Source: SZUA-365 sp034002405 (GTDB taxonomy: Bacteria; Bacteroidota; Ignavibacteria; SZUA-365). From it: a stretch of DNA of 22,360 nucleotides. The position numbers were made by a program, and so were the translations under genes. Below are positions 1-8,334 of this stretch, piece by piece. The stretch is from NCBI GenBank assembly GCA_034002405.1, contig JAVFAS010000059.1, positions 1-22,360 on the forward strand, given 5' to 3'. The first letter of the stretch is position 1; each line of letters begins with the position of its first letter. The notes under the pieces are model-generated. The model did not search any database, had not been told where the DNA came from, and was given only the letters and a program-made list of their open reading frames with translations.

Positions 1-61
1 TATTGTTCACACTTGGAGGAAATGATGGCAGAAAAACCGGGGATGGTGGGGAATTGCCGCA

Positions 62-967
62 TCACAAGGAAGATACGGACCCGAAACTCTGAATGATGCG
101 GTCGAGCGATGGTCTCACTGAGGTATCCACCGCGTCGCGCCACGCGGTCAGGATCACGGATGCCGCCTGACGCGCCTCGGCGTCCCAGCGCAAACGGGGA
201 TTGCGCAGCGTTTCACAGACGAGGGGAAGAAACGCCGTCGCCGCATGCCGGCGCATGCGGTCAATGAAGCGCAGCAGGTCGGGGACATCGCCGTACATGC
301 CCGCGATGCGGAGAACATAGCGCAACGCTTGGTGTACATGCGGATCGTCGTCGTGCGCGACGCTGCGCTCGAGCAACTGGTACATCACGGGAGCCTCAGG
401 GGAACGCGTCCCGAGCAGACGCGCGGCAACCCCGAGCGGGACGAGCCGCCGCCAGCGTCTCTCCTCGTCGGCGAGCTGTTCGAGCGTGGGGAGTTCATCG
501 GTGACATGCTGTTCGAGATAATCGACCAGCCCGTAGGTGATCAGGTTTCGCGCGTCGATCCAATCCAGACTCATGTCGATCAGTTCGACCACGAGCGGCA
601 TTTTCTGCGGCTGCTGCATGACATACCAGCCGGCGAGCATTGCCGCGATCTTCCGGAGATGGACCACGCCATAGCGATAGCCGTGCATTGTCCCGATGCT
701 GTTCGCCTGTGGAATGCCCACGACATGCAGCGGCGCGGTCTCCCAGAGCCAGCAAGCGAAATCGAAACCGTTGGGATGCAGCCCCGCGAAACCCTCGCGC
801 ATGGATTCGGCGATGCGCCGCGTCATTTCCCACGCGGTGTGCACGCGGCCGTCGTCGGACGGTGGCGACTCGAGCTGCTGGATGATATCCGCGAGCACGC
901 GCTCGAATTCGCCGCCGTTCACCAACAAGCTGTTACGGATATTTCTGTCGAATATATCGTCCTTCAT
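62..967 (-). CDS. AlkD-like HEAT-repeat protein (putative)
   Basis: This 301-residue soluble protein has no signal peptide and appears all-helical. Residues about 120-245 read like the HEAT-like repeats of the AlkD/DNA-alkylation-repair family: a stretch around NLITYGLVDYL, a WRRL helix, then a D-D-D-P-H-V-H-Q-A-L-R-Y-V-L-R helix resembling the family's 'D..V..al.wvLR' pattern. If it is a true AlkD relative it could bind alkylated DNA, but I cannot place the AlkD catalytic Asp/Trp residues with certainty, and the N-terminal 120 residues are unfamiliar. It starts 6 bases after the stop of the thioredoxin-like gene, so the two are probably co-transcribed. The reading frame is secure; the function is inference. 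Another kind of HEAT-repeat scaffold is equally possible. Confidence 0.6.
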   Translation of the reverse strand: MKDDIFDRNIRNSLLVNGGEFERVLADIIQQLESPPSDDGRVHTAWEMTRRIAESMREGFAGLHPNGFDFACWLWETAPLHVVGIPQANSIGTMHGYRYGVVHLRKIAAMLAGWYVMQQPQKMPLVVELIDMSLDWIDARNLITYGLVDYLEQHVTDELPTLEQLADEERRWRRLVPLGVAARLLGTRSPEAPVMYQLLERSVAHDDDPHVHQALRYVLRIAGMYGDVPDLLRFIDRMRRHAATAFLPLVCETLRNPRLRWDAEARQAASVILTAWRDAVDTSVRPSLDRIIQSFGSVSSL

Positions 968-973
968 GCGTCG

Positions 974-1462
974 TTACTCATCGAAAGGGAGAAGTGCGTC
1001 CGGCCGCCAGAGATAGAGGAATCGATACACCTGCTCCGGGTCATGCGCCCCGTCCTTCTCGAGCAATCCGCTATCCTGCGTGTGCAACAGCCGTCCGCTG
1101 CTGTCGAGCACCAGCAGCACGGGAAAACCGAAACGGTCGGGCCGTTCGAGCCGCCGCAGGATGTCTTCATTGGGGTTTTCCTTGCTGTGATTGATGCGCA
1201 GGGGGACGTAATCGGCCCGCAGCAGCGAATCTATGCGGGGATCGCCGTGCAGGAGGCGGTCGAGTTTGTGGCACCATGCACACCAGTTGCCGCCGATCTG
1301 CAGCAGGATGTGCTTGCCCGTGGCGGCTGCCTGCGCCATCGCCGCGCGCAGATCGAGCGCGGCGTCGGCCGCAGGGTCGTAGAGACGCGCGGCTTCTTCC
1401 TGTGCGCATAACGGTGGACCGGATAACAGCAGCGTTACCAGTATGATATAATGTCGTTTCAT
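974..1462 (-). CDS. Exported thioredoxin-fold protein with CAWC motif
   Basis: This 162-residue protein has an N-terminal signal sequence (hydrophobic residues 5-15, likely processing near residues 20-21), so it acts outside the cytoplasm. The active-site motif W-C-A-W-C-H-K places redox cysteines at C61 and C64 after the beta-strand HILLQIGG. The cis-Pro region is probably F-G-F-P-V-L-L-V, followed by the strand-turn LDSSGRLLHTQDSG. Length and motif fit the Thioredoxin_7/DsbD-C-terminal-like group, which reduces or isomerises disulfides of exported proteins. The partner is unknown; no cytochrome-maturation or DsbD gene is adjacent. It leads a two-gene unit with the AlkD-like gene. Redox function is likely; substrate is not inferable. 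Confidence 0.85.
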   Translation of the reverse strand: MKRHYIILVTLLLSGPPLCAQEEAARLYDPAADAALDLRAAMAQAAATGKHILLQIGGNWCAWCHKLDRLLHGDPRIDSLLRADYVPLRINHSKENPNEDILRRLERPDRFGFPVLLVLDSSGRLLHTQDSGLLEKDGAHDPEQVYRFLYLWRPDALLPFDE

Positions 1463-1606
1463 CCCGAAAATCCGTGGTGACGCGATGTCGCGCGCATTCT
1501 CTCTCGACGATGGCTCCGAAGGTGCATGTGCTGCCGGTAAGATATCCTTTCACGAACTCCGAACAAACAGTATCGCGCGTCCGGTACACGACCCGTGCCA
1601 AGCGCA

Positions 1607-1635
1607 GACCGCCTCCGGGGGTCCCGGAGGCGGTC
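1607..1635 (-). terminator. Perfect 13-bp hairpin after the oxidoreductase operon
   Basis: Positions 1607-1619 and 1623-1635 are exact reverse complements separated by a 3-base GGT loop, giving a GC-rich 13-bp stem. It lies about 54 bases downstream of the stop codon of the 1243-residue subunit. No T-run follows on either strand, so it is not a textbook intrinsic terminator. Its place between an operon end and the next promoter region still makes transcription termination or 3'-end protection the best reading. Confidence 0.6.
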
Positions 1636-1688
1636 GTGTATCGAAATATCCGTATGCGATGTCCGTTCGCGGACGACGGGTGCCGTGT

Positions 1689-4600
1689 TCAGGCGTGGAT
1701 GCGCGAGAGACGCTCGTTCATCCGGGCATCGGATTCCAGCACGGAAGGCACGCGTGCCCCCGTTGGCAGCACCTGCGCTGCATAGGATACGAAATGCGCC
1801 TTGCCGTCGGCGGTCGGGAACGCGAGATCGATCCGCCCCTCGCTGCCCTGCTGGCGGATGAACGCAAGCAGTTCGTCGGAAACCTCCGCGGCCGCATCGA
1901 AGGACGGAATACACCCTTCCATCTCGAGCAACCGCCTGAATATCTCGACCGTCGCCATTCCACCGAGCGGTTCACCGATGGCATGGGTTTTCTGACGTGC
2001 ACCGGCCCAATTGGTGAAATGCCCCTCCCCTTCCCAATAGGCGGAGAGCGGCAGCACCACGTCGGCGGCCTGGGCGGTTTCGGTCAGGAACATATCCGCG
2101 ACGACGAGAAACTCGAGGTTGTTGACGAAGCCGTGGTATTCTTCCGCCACCGCGGGATTCTCTCCGAACATGAAGGCACCGCGGATTCTGTCCTCGCGGA
2201 GCGCACGGGAAAGATTCGTTCCACCCGCGACCACCGGAGCGATGTCGTGCTTCCAGTGCCGGCTGACGGCATCGAGGATGCGTGCGTTGCGGATGTTCGC
2301 GCCGCCCGGCAGCAGCTGCCGGTCAAAGCCCGCGATCTGCATGCCGGTATGATTGCATTCCCCGCTGAAGAGTGCGATGCCCGAGCCCCGCACCCCGACC
2401 TTACCCAGCATGAGCATGAGGGTGGCAAGGGCCTTGAGATCCTCGCTCGCGCGGTCGAGGCGACTGTCGAAATTGTACCACGCCACGATCTTTTTCTCCG
2501 GATCGGCGAGCAGGTCGGCAATGGCATGGATTTTCGCCTCCGAAACTCCGGTGATATGCGCCACTTCGTGAAGGTCCTCGGACGCGAACTGCGTCGCGAC
2601 CTGATCGAAATTCACCGTGCGCCGCGCGATGAAGTCGGTGTTGATCGCACCCCGGCGCACGAGCTCCGCGATCACCCCGTTGAGCAGCCGTGTGGCCGTG
2701 CCGCGGCGTGGATCGGCCCAGAGGGTGGCATGCGGGACCAGATCGATTTCAGCCGAGTTGATGACGATCGCCTGCGTGCCATGGCGCATGCGCCGTTTCA
2801 TGCGCCACCCCATGACCGGATTGTCGATGGTCGGATTCCCCCCGAGCACGAGATACAGATCCGCATGTTCGAGATCATCGAGGTCGGCACTCGCGAGCGT
2901 CGCCCCGAGCATGTCGTCGAGCGCATGATACTCGGCCCCGCTCACGAGCTGGTGGAAGGACGCAAGGTTGTTCGTGCCCAGCGCCGTGCGGGCATAGCGT
3001 CCGGCGAGATACAGCTCCTCGTCGGTCAGTTTCGGCGATGCCGAGACCAGCATCGCATCCGCGCCATAGTCCTCGAGAATCCGGCCGCGACCCTTGTGGA
3101 TGGCCTCGAACGCCTCGTCCCAGGTGGCGGTGACCAGTTCACCGTTCCGACGCACCATCGGACGCTTGATCCGGCTGCCATCGAGATACTGCTGATACCC
3201 GAAGCGTCCTCGCACACAAAGCTCGCCGTAATTTGGTCCCATATCCGGCGCCGCACCGGTGACATAGAACAAATCAGGCGCCTTGACTTTCATCGTGATG
3301 TTGCAGCCCACCGAACAGTAATTGCAGATGTTGAAGACGGCATCCATCTGCCAGGGACCCGAACGGCGGAACGGCATTTTCTCGACGAGCGTGCCGGTGG
3401 GACAGACATCAATGCAATTGCCGCAGGACACGCAGTTGGTCTCGTGCAGCGCTTTTTCCATCGCGGGCTTGACAATGGTGCGAAAGCCACGGTTGACGAA
3501 GCCGAGCGCGGAGACGTTGAGAATCTCGGCGCAGGTGTTGACACAGCGGCCGCAGTTGATGCATTTATTGGAATCGATCTTGATGAAGGGATGCCGCGTG
3601 TCAACCTGGTAGCGGTTGAATTCCCCGACAAACCGCGTCTGGTCGACACCGTATTCGGTACAGTAATCCTGCAACCGGCACGAGAGTCCCGCGTCACAGC
3701 CGCATTCGGCGCAACGCAACGCTTCCTCGAACGCGGTCTTGTCGTCGTAGGCATGCTCGACTTCCATGAATCCCTTGATCCGCTCGGCGGCGGGAACTTC
3801 GGGGGCATGATGCCGATGGCTTTCCTTGACGAGGGGGATATCCTCGCGTGTCAATTTGTGGAAATTATCGCGCTTGCTTTCGAAACGGTCGGTCAAGGGC
3901 TCGACGATTCCCGTCTGCAGATACTTGTCAATCGCGCGGGCGGCCATGCGTCCCGCCGCGATGGCATCGATCGCGTCGGCCGGACCGGTGACGACATCGC
4001 CGCCCGAGAACACGCCCGGACGGTCGGTGTCGAAGGTTCCCGCCTTCGCTTCGATCGTTTTCCACCTGGTGACCGCGATCTTTTCATCCCCGGTCACACC
4101 GTCAAGATCGGGCTCCTGTCCGATGGCGGAAATCACCCAATCGCAGGCGAGATCGAAATCCGATCCCTCGATCACCACCGGACGCCGACGCCCGGAGGCA
4201 TCCGGTTCGCCGAGTTCCATGCGGATACAGCGAATCGATTTCATCCGGTTTTCCTCGACATTCACGCGCACCGGCGCGGCGAGGAATTCCATCGTGACGC
4301 CCTCTTCTTCCGCGGCGACGATTTCCATCTCATTGGCCGGCATTTCCTTGCGCGTGCGACGGTAGAGCAGGACCACCTCTTCGGCCCCGAGGCGCAACGA
4401 GGTGCGTGCGGCATCGATCGCGGTATTGCCGCCGCCGACCACGACCACGCGGCCCTTGATATCGGGCTGCGTTTTCATTTCGACCTGGCGAAGGAAATCC
4501 ACCCCGCTGAGCACGCCCTCGGCCTCCTCGTTTTCCACGGCCATGGGTTTGCCCACCTGCGCGCCGAGACCGACGAACACCGAGCGGAATCCCTGGTCGA

Positions 4601-5420
4601 ACAAGTCGTCCATGGTGAAATCCCGACCCAGCTTGCGTTCGGTATGCACTTCCACGCCAAGATCGGTGATCCAATTGATTTCCTTGTCGAGCACGTCCTT
4701 GGGCAAGCGGTACTCGGGAATGCCATAACGCAGCATGCCGCCGAGATGCGGCAGGGCCTCGAAGATCACGGGACGATAGCCCTCGATGGCCAGATAGTAT
4801 GCCGCGGTGAGTCCGGCCGGTCCGCCGCCAATGATGGCGACGCGCACGCCGTTGTCTTCCTTCACGTCGGGCTTCCACATGTCGCCGATCATGTCCTGAT
4901 CCGCCACGTAGCGTTTGAGGAAATCAATGCCCACCGGAGAATCGACCAGCGTCCGCCGACAGTTGACCTCGCATTTGCGTGTGCACACGCGGCCGCAGAC
5001 CGAGGGGAGCGGATTCTTTTCCTTGATCAGCGCGACGGCTTCCTTGAACTTGCCCATGCTGATCAGGGACATGTAGCCCTGAATATCGACATCGGCGGGA
5101 CAATTCAGACGGCAGGGTCCGAAACAGTCGGCGTAGTGATTCGACACGATGAGTTCGAGGCAGGTCTTGCGCGCCCGGCGTACTTTCTGCGAGGCGGTGT
5201 TGATGACCATGCCATTCTGCACCTTCGTCGAGCACGCCGGGAAGAGGCGGCTCTGGCCCTCGACTTCCACGACGCAAAGAAAACAGGCGCCGAACGGCGG
5301 CAGTTTCTCGTCGTAGCAGAGCGTGGGAATATGATCGATGTCCTGGTCATGGCAGACCTGGAGAATGGTCCGGTCCGGGGACGCGGTGACCTGTTTGCCG
5401 TTTATCGTCAGTGTTACCAT
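1689..5420 (-). CDS. NuoG/GltD/formate-dehydrogenase-like fusion subunit
   Basis: This 1243-residue iron-sulfur flavoprotein has, in order: a [2Fe-2S] ferredoxin domain (C35, C46, C49, C63); a His/Cys and CGRVC-type 4Fe-4S region (H95, C99, C103, C107, C142, C146, C150, C154); a GltD-like domain with an FAD loop GGGPAGL at 198-204 and an NAD(P) loop GGGNTA at 329-334; a Cys-rich linker (C570-C587); two 4Fe-4S ferredoxin motifs (C620-C630, C663-C673); and a formate-dehydrogenase-like domain from about 690 to the end with its own 4Fe-4S cluster (C699, C702, C706, C735). The molybdopterin fold is kept (GENPAV, FLTETAQAADVVLP), but the Mo-ligand Cys/Sec-His pair is V826-S827. The start follows a GAGG that overlaps the stop of the NuoF-like gene, 7 bases away. 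It probably assembles with the NuoE/NuoF-like subunits. The substrate is unknown; formate is unlikely. Confidence 0.9.
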   Translation of the reverse strand: MVTLTINGKQVTASPDRTILQVCHDQDIDHIPTLCYDEKLPPFGACFLCVVEVEGQSRLFPACSTKVQNGMVINTASQKVRRARKTCLELIVSNHYADCFGPCRLNCPADVDIQGYMSLISMGKFKEAVALIKEKNPLPSVCGRVCTRKCEVNCRRTLVDSPVGIDFLKRYVADQDMIGDMWKPDVKEDNGVRVAIIGGGPAGLTAAYYLAIEGYRPVIFEALPHLGGMLRYGIPEYRLPKDVLDKEINWITDLGVEVHTERKLGRDFTMDDLFDQGFRSVFVGLGAQVGKPMAVENEEAEGVLSGVDFLRQVEMKTQPDIKGRVVVVGGGNTAIDAARTSLRLGAEEVVLLYRRTRKEMPANEMEIVAAEEEGVTMEFLAAPVRVNVEENRMKSIRCIRMELGEPDASGRRRPVVIEGSDFDLACDWVISAIGQEPDLDGVTGDEKIAVTRWKTIEAKAGTFDTDRPGVFSGGDVVTGPADAIDAIAAGRMAARAIDKYLQTGIVEPLTDRFESKRDNFHKLTREDIPLVKESHRHHAPEVPAAERIKGFMEVEHAYDDKTAFEEALRCAECGCDAGLSCRLQDYCTEYGVDQTRFVGEFNRYQVDTRHPFIKIDSNKCINCGRCVNTCAEILNVSALGFVNRGFRTIVKPAMEKALHETNCVSCGNCIDVCPTGTLVEKMPFRRSGPWQMDAVFNICNYCSVGCNITMKVKAPDLFYVTGAAPDMGPNYGELCVRGRFGYQQYLDGSRIKRPMVRRNGELVTATWDEAFEAIHKGRGRILEDYGADAMLVSASPKLTDEELYLAGRYARTALGTNNLASFHQLVSGAEYHALDDMLGATLASADLDDLEHADLYLVLGGNPTIDNPVMGWRMKRRMRHGTQAIVINSAEIDLVPHATLWADPRRGTATRLLNGVIAELVRRGAINTDFIARRTVNFDQVATQFASEDLHEVAHITGVSEAKIHAIADLLADPEKKIVAWYNFDSRLDRASEDLKALATLMLMLGKVGVRGSGIALFSGECNHTGMQIAGFDRQLLPGGANIRNARILDAVSRHWKHDIAPVVAGGTNLSRALREDRIRGAFMFGENPAVAEEYHGFVNNLEFLVVADMFLTETAQAADVVLPLSAYWEGEGHFTNWAGARQKTHAIGEPLGGMATVEIFRRLLEMEGCIPSFDAAAEVSDELLAFIRQQGSEGRIDLAFPTADGKAHFVSYAAQVLPTGARVPSVLESDARMNERLSRIHA

Positions 5421-5427
5421 GGGTTCC

Positions 5428-7182
5428 TCAATCCTTCACTACCGCGTCGAAGCGACAGACGGTGAAACATTTGCCGCACTTGATGCACAGGTCCTGGTCG
5501 ATGACATGCATGCCCTTGCGTTCACCGGTAATGGCGGCGGTGGGGCAGGCACGCGCGCAGGCGGTGCAGCCGTTGCAGAGGTCGTTGATCGTGTAGGTGA
5601 GCAGCGGCGTGCAGACATGCGCCGGACATTTCTTGTCGACGATATGCGCCACGTACTCGTCGCGGAAGTACTTGAGCGTCGTGATCACGGGATTCGGCGC
5701 CGTCTGGCCGAGCCCGCACAGCGACGCGGCACGGATCTGCTCGCTGAGTTCCTCGAGATTGTCGAGGTCGTCCATCGTGCCCTGCCCCTCGGTAATCCGT
5801 TCGAGGATTTCCAGCATGCGCTTGGTACCGATGCGGCAGAAGGTACACTTGCCACAGGATTCGGACTGGGTGAACGTGAGAAAGAACTTCGCCACGTCGA
5901 CCATGCAGGTCGTTTCGTCCATGACGATCAGACCGCCCGAGCCCATGATGGCGCCGGTCTTGTTTACTTCCTGATAGTCGACGGGGATATCGCAGAGTTC
6001 GGCGGGAATGCAGCCGCCCGACGGACCGCCCATCTGCACGGCCTTGAAACGCTTGTCGTCGATGATACCGCCGCACACATCGAAAATGATCGAGCGGATG
6101 GTCAGTCCCATCGGCACCTCGATCAGTCCGGTGCGCCGCACCTTTCCCGCCATCGCGAAGACCTTCGTGCCCTTGCTGTTCTCCGTGCCATAGGCCGCGT
6201 ACGCGGCACCGCCGTGAAGGATGATCCAGGGAACGTTGGCGAAGGTCTCGACATTGTTGATGTTCGTCGGCTTGCCCCAGAGTCCCGACACCGCGGGGAA
6301 CGGGGGGCGGAAGCGCGGCATGCCGCGGCGTCCCTCGATCGAGGCGATCAGGGCCGTTTCCTCGCCGCAGACGAAGGCGCCCGCGCCTTCCTTGATCTTG
6401 ATGTGGAAACGGAATCCCGTATCAAGGATATTTTCACCCAGTAATCCTTTTCTCTGCGCCTGCGAAATCGCCTGGCGGAGGCGGGCGATGGCCTTCGGAT
6501 ATTCGGCACGGCAATAGATATACGCCTCGTCGGCGCCGATGGCGTAGCCCGCGATCATCATGCCCTCGAGCACCGAATGCGGGTCGCTTTCGAGCACGGA
6601 GCGGTCCATGAACGCGCCGGGATCGCCCTCGTCGGCATTGCAGATGATGTATTTCTTGTCGCCGGCCGACGCGCGGGTAAATTCCCATTTCTTCCCGGTC
6701 GGGAAGCCCCCGCCACCGCGGCCACGGAGTCCGGAGGCCAACACGTCGCCGATCACCTGCTCCGGCGTCATTTCCTTGAGCGCCTTGGTGACGGCGCGGT
6801 AGCCGTCGCGCGCGATATACTCCTCGATCGAGCCGGGATCGATGATGCCGCTGTTGCGCAGCACGATGCGGACCTGATTGTCGAAAAAACCCTCGGCCTG
6901 GCCTTCGGCGAGCGCGAGCCATTCATCGATGGTCTGGTCACCGAGCACGTCCTCCTCGACGATGCGACCGATGCGTTCGGGCGTGACCTCGGCATAGAGA
7001 TGGCGTTCGTCACCGTCGATCACTTCGACGAGCGGTTCGCGGTAGCACATACCGATACAGCCGGTTTCCTTGAGTTCGAATGCACCGGGATGCTCGCGGA
7101 GTTCTTCCTGCAGCGCCCGGAACACCTTTTCACCTCCCGCGGAGATGCCGCAGGTCCCGAGTCCAACAAGTATGGTTTTCAT
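5428..7182 (-). CDS. NuoF/HydB-like NADH-binding FMN subunit
   Basis: This 584-residue cytoplasmic subunit transfers electrons between NAD(H), FMN and iron-sulfur clusters. Domains: an N-terminal thioredoxin-like 2Fe-2S region (C11, C42, C46); the NuoF core with the FMN/NADH glycine loop GRGGGGFPTG at 154-163 and the NADEGDPGAF segment at 182-191; the N3-type 4Fe-4S motif ESCGKCTFCR (C443, C446, C449) with C489; and a C-terminal pair of 4Fe-4S ferredoxin motifs (C536-C546, C566-C576). Both terminal extensions are absent from complex I NuoF. They are typical of soluble HydB/HndC/HoxF-like subunits of hydrogenases and formate dehydrogenases. It sits between the NuoE-like and the 1243-residue genes with short junctions. 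No hydrogenase subunit is in this window. Confidence 0.93.
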   Translation of the reverse strand: MKTILVGLGTCGISAGGEKVFRALQEELREHPGAFELKETGCIGMCYREPLVEVIDGDERHLYAEVTPERIGRIVEEDVLGDQTIDEWLALAEGQAEGFFDNQVRIVLRNSGIIDPGSIEEYIARDGYRAVTKALKEMTPEQVIGDVLASGLRGRGGGGFPTGKKWEFTRASAGDKKYIICNADEGDPGAFMDRSVLESDPHSVLEGMMIAGYAIGADEAYIYCRAEYPKAIARLRQAISQAQRKGLLGENILDTGFRFHIKIKEGAGAFVCGEETALIASIEGRRGMPRFRPPFPAVSGLWGKPTNINNVETFANVPWIILHGGAAYAAYGTENSKGTKVFAMAGKVRRTGLIEVPMGLTIRSIIFDVCGGIIDDKRFKAVQMGGPSGGCIPAELCDIPVDYQEVNKTGAIMGSGGLIVMDETTCMVDVAKFFLTFTQSESCGKCTFCRIGTKRMLEILERITEGQGTMDDLDNLEELSEQIRAASLCGLGQTAPNPVITTLKYFRDEYVAHIVDKKCPAHVCTPLLTYTINDLCNGCTACARACPTAAITGERKGMHVIDQDLCIKCGKCFTVCRFDAVVKD

Positions 7183-7196
7183 GGTATGCGCCGCTC

Positions 7197-7688
7197 CTAT
7201 TCCGTTGCCTTGGTGCGGGTCTTGAATTCGCGGATGATTTTCCGCGTTTTCGCGGCCGTCAGTCGGCCGAAGACCTCGCCGTTGATGGTGAGCACCGGGG
7301 CGAGCGAACAGCAGCCGAGACAGGCCACGGACACGAGCGAAAAGACGCCGTCCTCGGTTGTTTCCTCGTAATTGATGCCCAGTTCTTCCTGCAGCGTATC
7401 GTAGAGCATCTTCACGCCATTGACGTGACAGGCCGTGCCGTTGCAGACGCGGATGATGTTCTTGCCGAGAGGCCGCGTGCGGAATTGTGCATAAAACGTC
7501 ACCACGCCATAGATCTCGGCGGCGGGAATGCCCGTCACGTGACTGATGTAGTGCATCGCCTTCTCCGGCACGTAGCCGTAGGTGTCCTGCGCCGACTGCA
7601 GCAGCGGAATCAGCGCACCCTCGTGCCCGTCGAATTTCCAGAGATCGACGTTGAATTGCTTGAATTCGTCGTTGTGTTGTTCTGCCAT
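7197..7688 (-). CDS. NuoE/HydC-like [2Fe-2S] subunit
   Basis: This 163-residue protein is of the 24-kDa subunit family of complex I and of soluble NAD-linked hydrogenases and formate dehydrogenases. A helical N-terminal half (LLQSAQDTYGYVPE, HVTGIPAAEIYGVVTFYAQF) precedes the thioredoxin-like domain that holds one 2Fe-2S cluster, with ligands in C-x4-C (C82, C87) and C-x3-C (C123, C127) spacing. Length and motifs are normal for HydC/HndA/FdsG-type subunits. It carries electrons to or from the NuoF-like partner encoded 14 bases downstream. The start follows TAAAGG, in which the TAA is the stop codon of the gene before it. Confidence 0.94.
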   Translation of the reverse strand: MAEQHNDEFKQFNVDLWKFDGHEGALIPLLQSAQDTYGYVPEKAMHYISHVTGIPAAEIYGVVTFYAQFRTRPLGKNIIRVCNGTACHVNGVKMLYDTLQEELGINYEETTEDGVFSLVSVACLGCCSLAPVLTINGEVFGRLTAAKTRKIIREFKTRTKATE

Positions 7689-7698
7689 CGATGTGCCT

Positions 7699-8187
7699 TT
7701 ACAATTGGGTCAGGTCGATGATCCACTCGCGTTTGACGCGCAGCACGCCGTCGAGGGGACGGAGATGGGCGTCGATCGCGGCGTCGATTTCCTCGAAGGT
7801 CTCGCCGCTGAGCGCCGCCACGCAACCGCAGGCGCCAAACGCCAGCGCGCCGAAGGACAGCGCCGTGATGGCGGGAATCATCCGTTCCAGTTCGTCGCTT
7901 TTCGCCGCATCCACTTCCATCGTCAGCCAGGCATGACACCGAGCCGGGTCCGGCACGAAATCACGGACCATCTCGCGGTCCACCGGACAGTACTGGAGAT
8001 CGGCGACGCCCGGCAGCGCCGTGAGTTCGTCACGGAGTCCGTCGTTTGCCTCACGCAACGTGAGCACAAGGTGGAAATGGCCATCGACGGCATGCCATGC
8101 CGCGACCGCGGGAAGTTGGGATACAGCCTGAATGCCTGGGATCAGCTGGTCGGAGTTCCTGAACAGGAGGAACGCATAAGCGTTCAT
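7699..8187 (-). CDS. Tandem RAM (AsnC/Lrp ligand-binding) domain protein
   Basis: The 162 residues look like two copies of the alpha-beta RAM fold that senses ligands in Lrp/AsnC regulators: residues 1-73 (MNAYAFLLF..., LPAVAAWHAVDGHFHLVLTL, LPGVADLQYCPVD) and residues 84-158 (CHAWLTMEV..., ALSFGALAFGACGCVAALSG, LDGVLRVKREWI). No helix-turn-helix is present, so it is probably not a DNA-binding regulator by itself. The second half has two close cysteines (C120, C122). It is the first gene of the redox operon, ending 10 bases before the NuoE-like start, with AAGAAAGG about 10 bases before its own start. A role as a metabolite- or nucleotide-sensing partner of the enzyme is inference. The frame is secure and the RAM assignment moderately so. 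Confidence 0.7.
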   Translation of the reverse strand: MNAYAFLLFRNSDQLIPGIQAVSQLPAVAAWHAVDGHFHLVLTLREANDGLRDELTALPGVADLQYCPVDREMVRDFVPDPARCHAWLTMEVDAAKSDELERMIPAITALSFGALAFGACGCVAALSGETFEEIDAAIDAHLRPLDGVLRVKREWIIDLTQL

Positions 8188-8334
8188 GCGCGCGCTACCT
8201 TTCTTGTGAATGGTTGGAAGGAATGATGTCGGAGGGGGGACAGCGGGGATCGTGGCCTGATCGCGTGGACGATTGTCATACGTGGGGCATACTTGACAAG
8301 TGGTCGCGAATATCGCACTCGGTCATCTTGAATT

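Noticed and set aside
22..96. Tiny plus-strand frame after a GGAGGA (25 codons)
   Set aside because: It overlaps the 3' end of the AlkD-like gene on the other strand, has no recognisable composition and ends at once; a chance Shine-Dalgarno match is likely.
2940..2946. Possible selenocysteine in the molybdopterin domain
   Set aside because: The codon at the ligand position encodes Val on the minus strand and no in-frame TGA is present.
1485..5465. A 1326-residue open frame on the plus strand opposite the redox subunit
   Set aside because: It is exactly antisense to a gene with many recognisable motifs. Its His/Asp/Glu/Arg-rich composition is typical of the opposite strand of a high-GC gene.
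8293..8298. TTGACA on the plus strand as a -35 promoter element
   Set aside because: No -10 partner at proper spacing and no plus-strand gene downstream.
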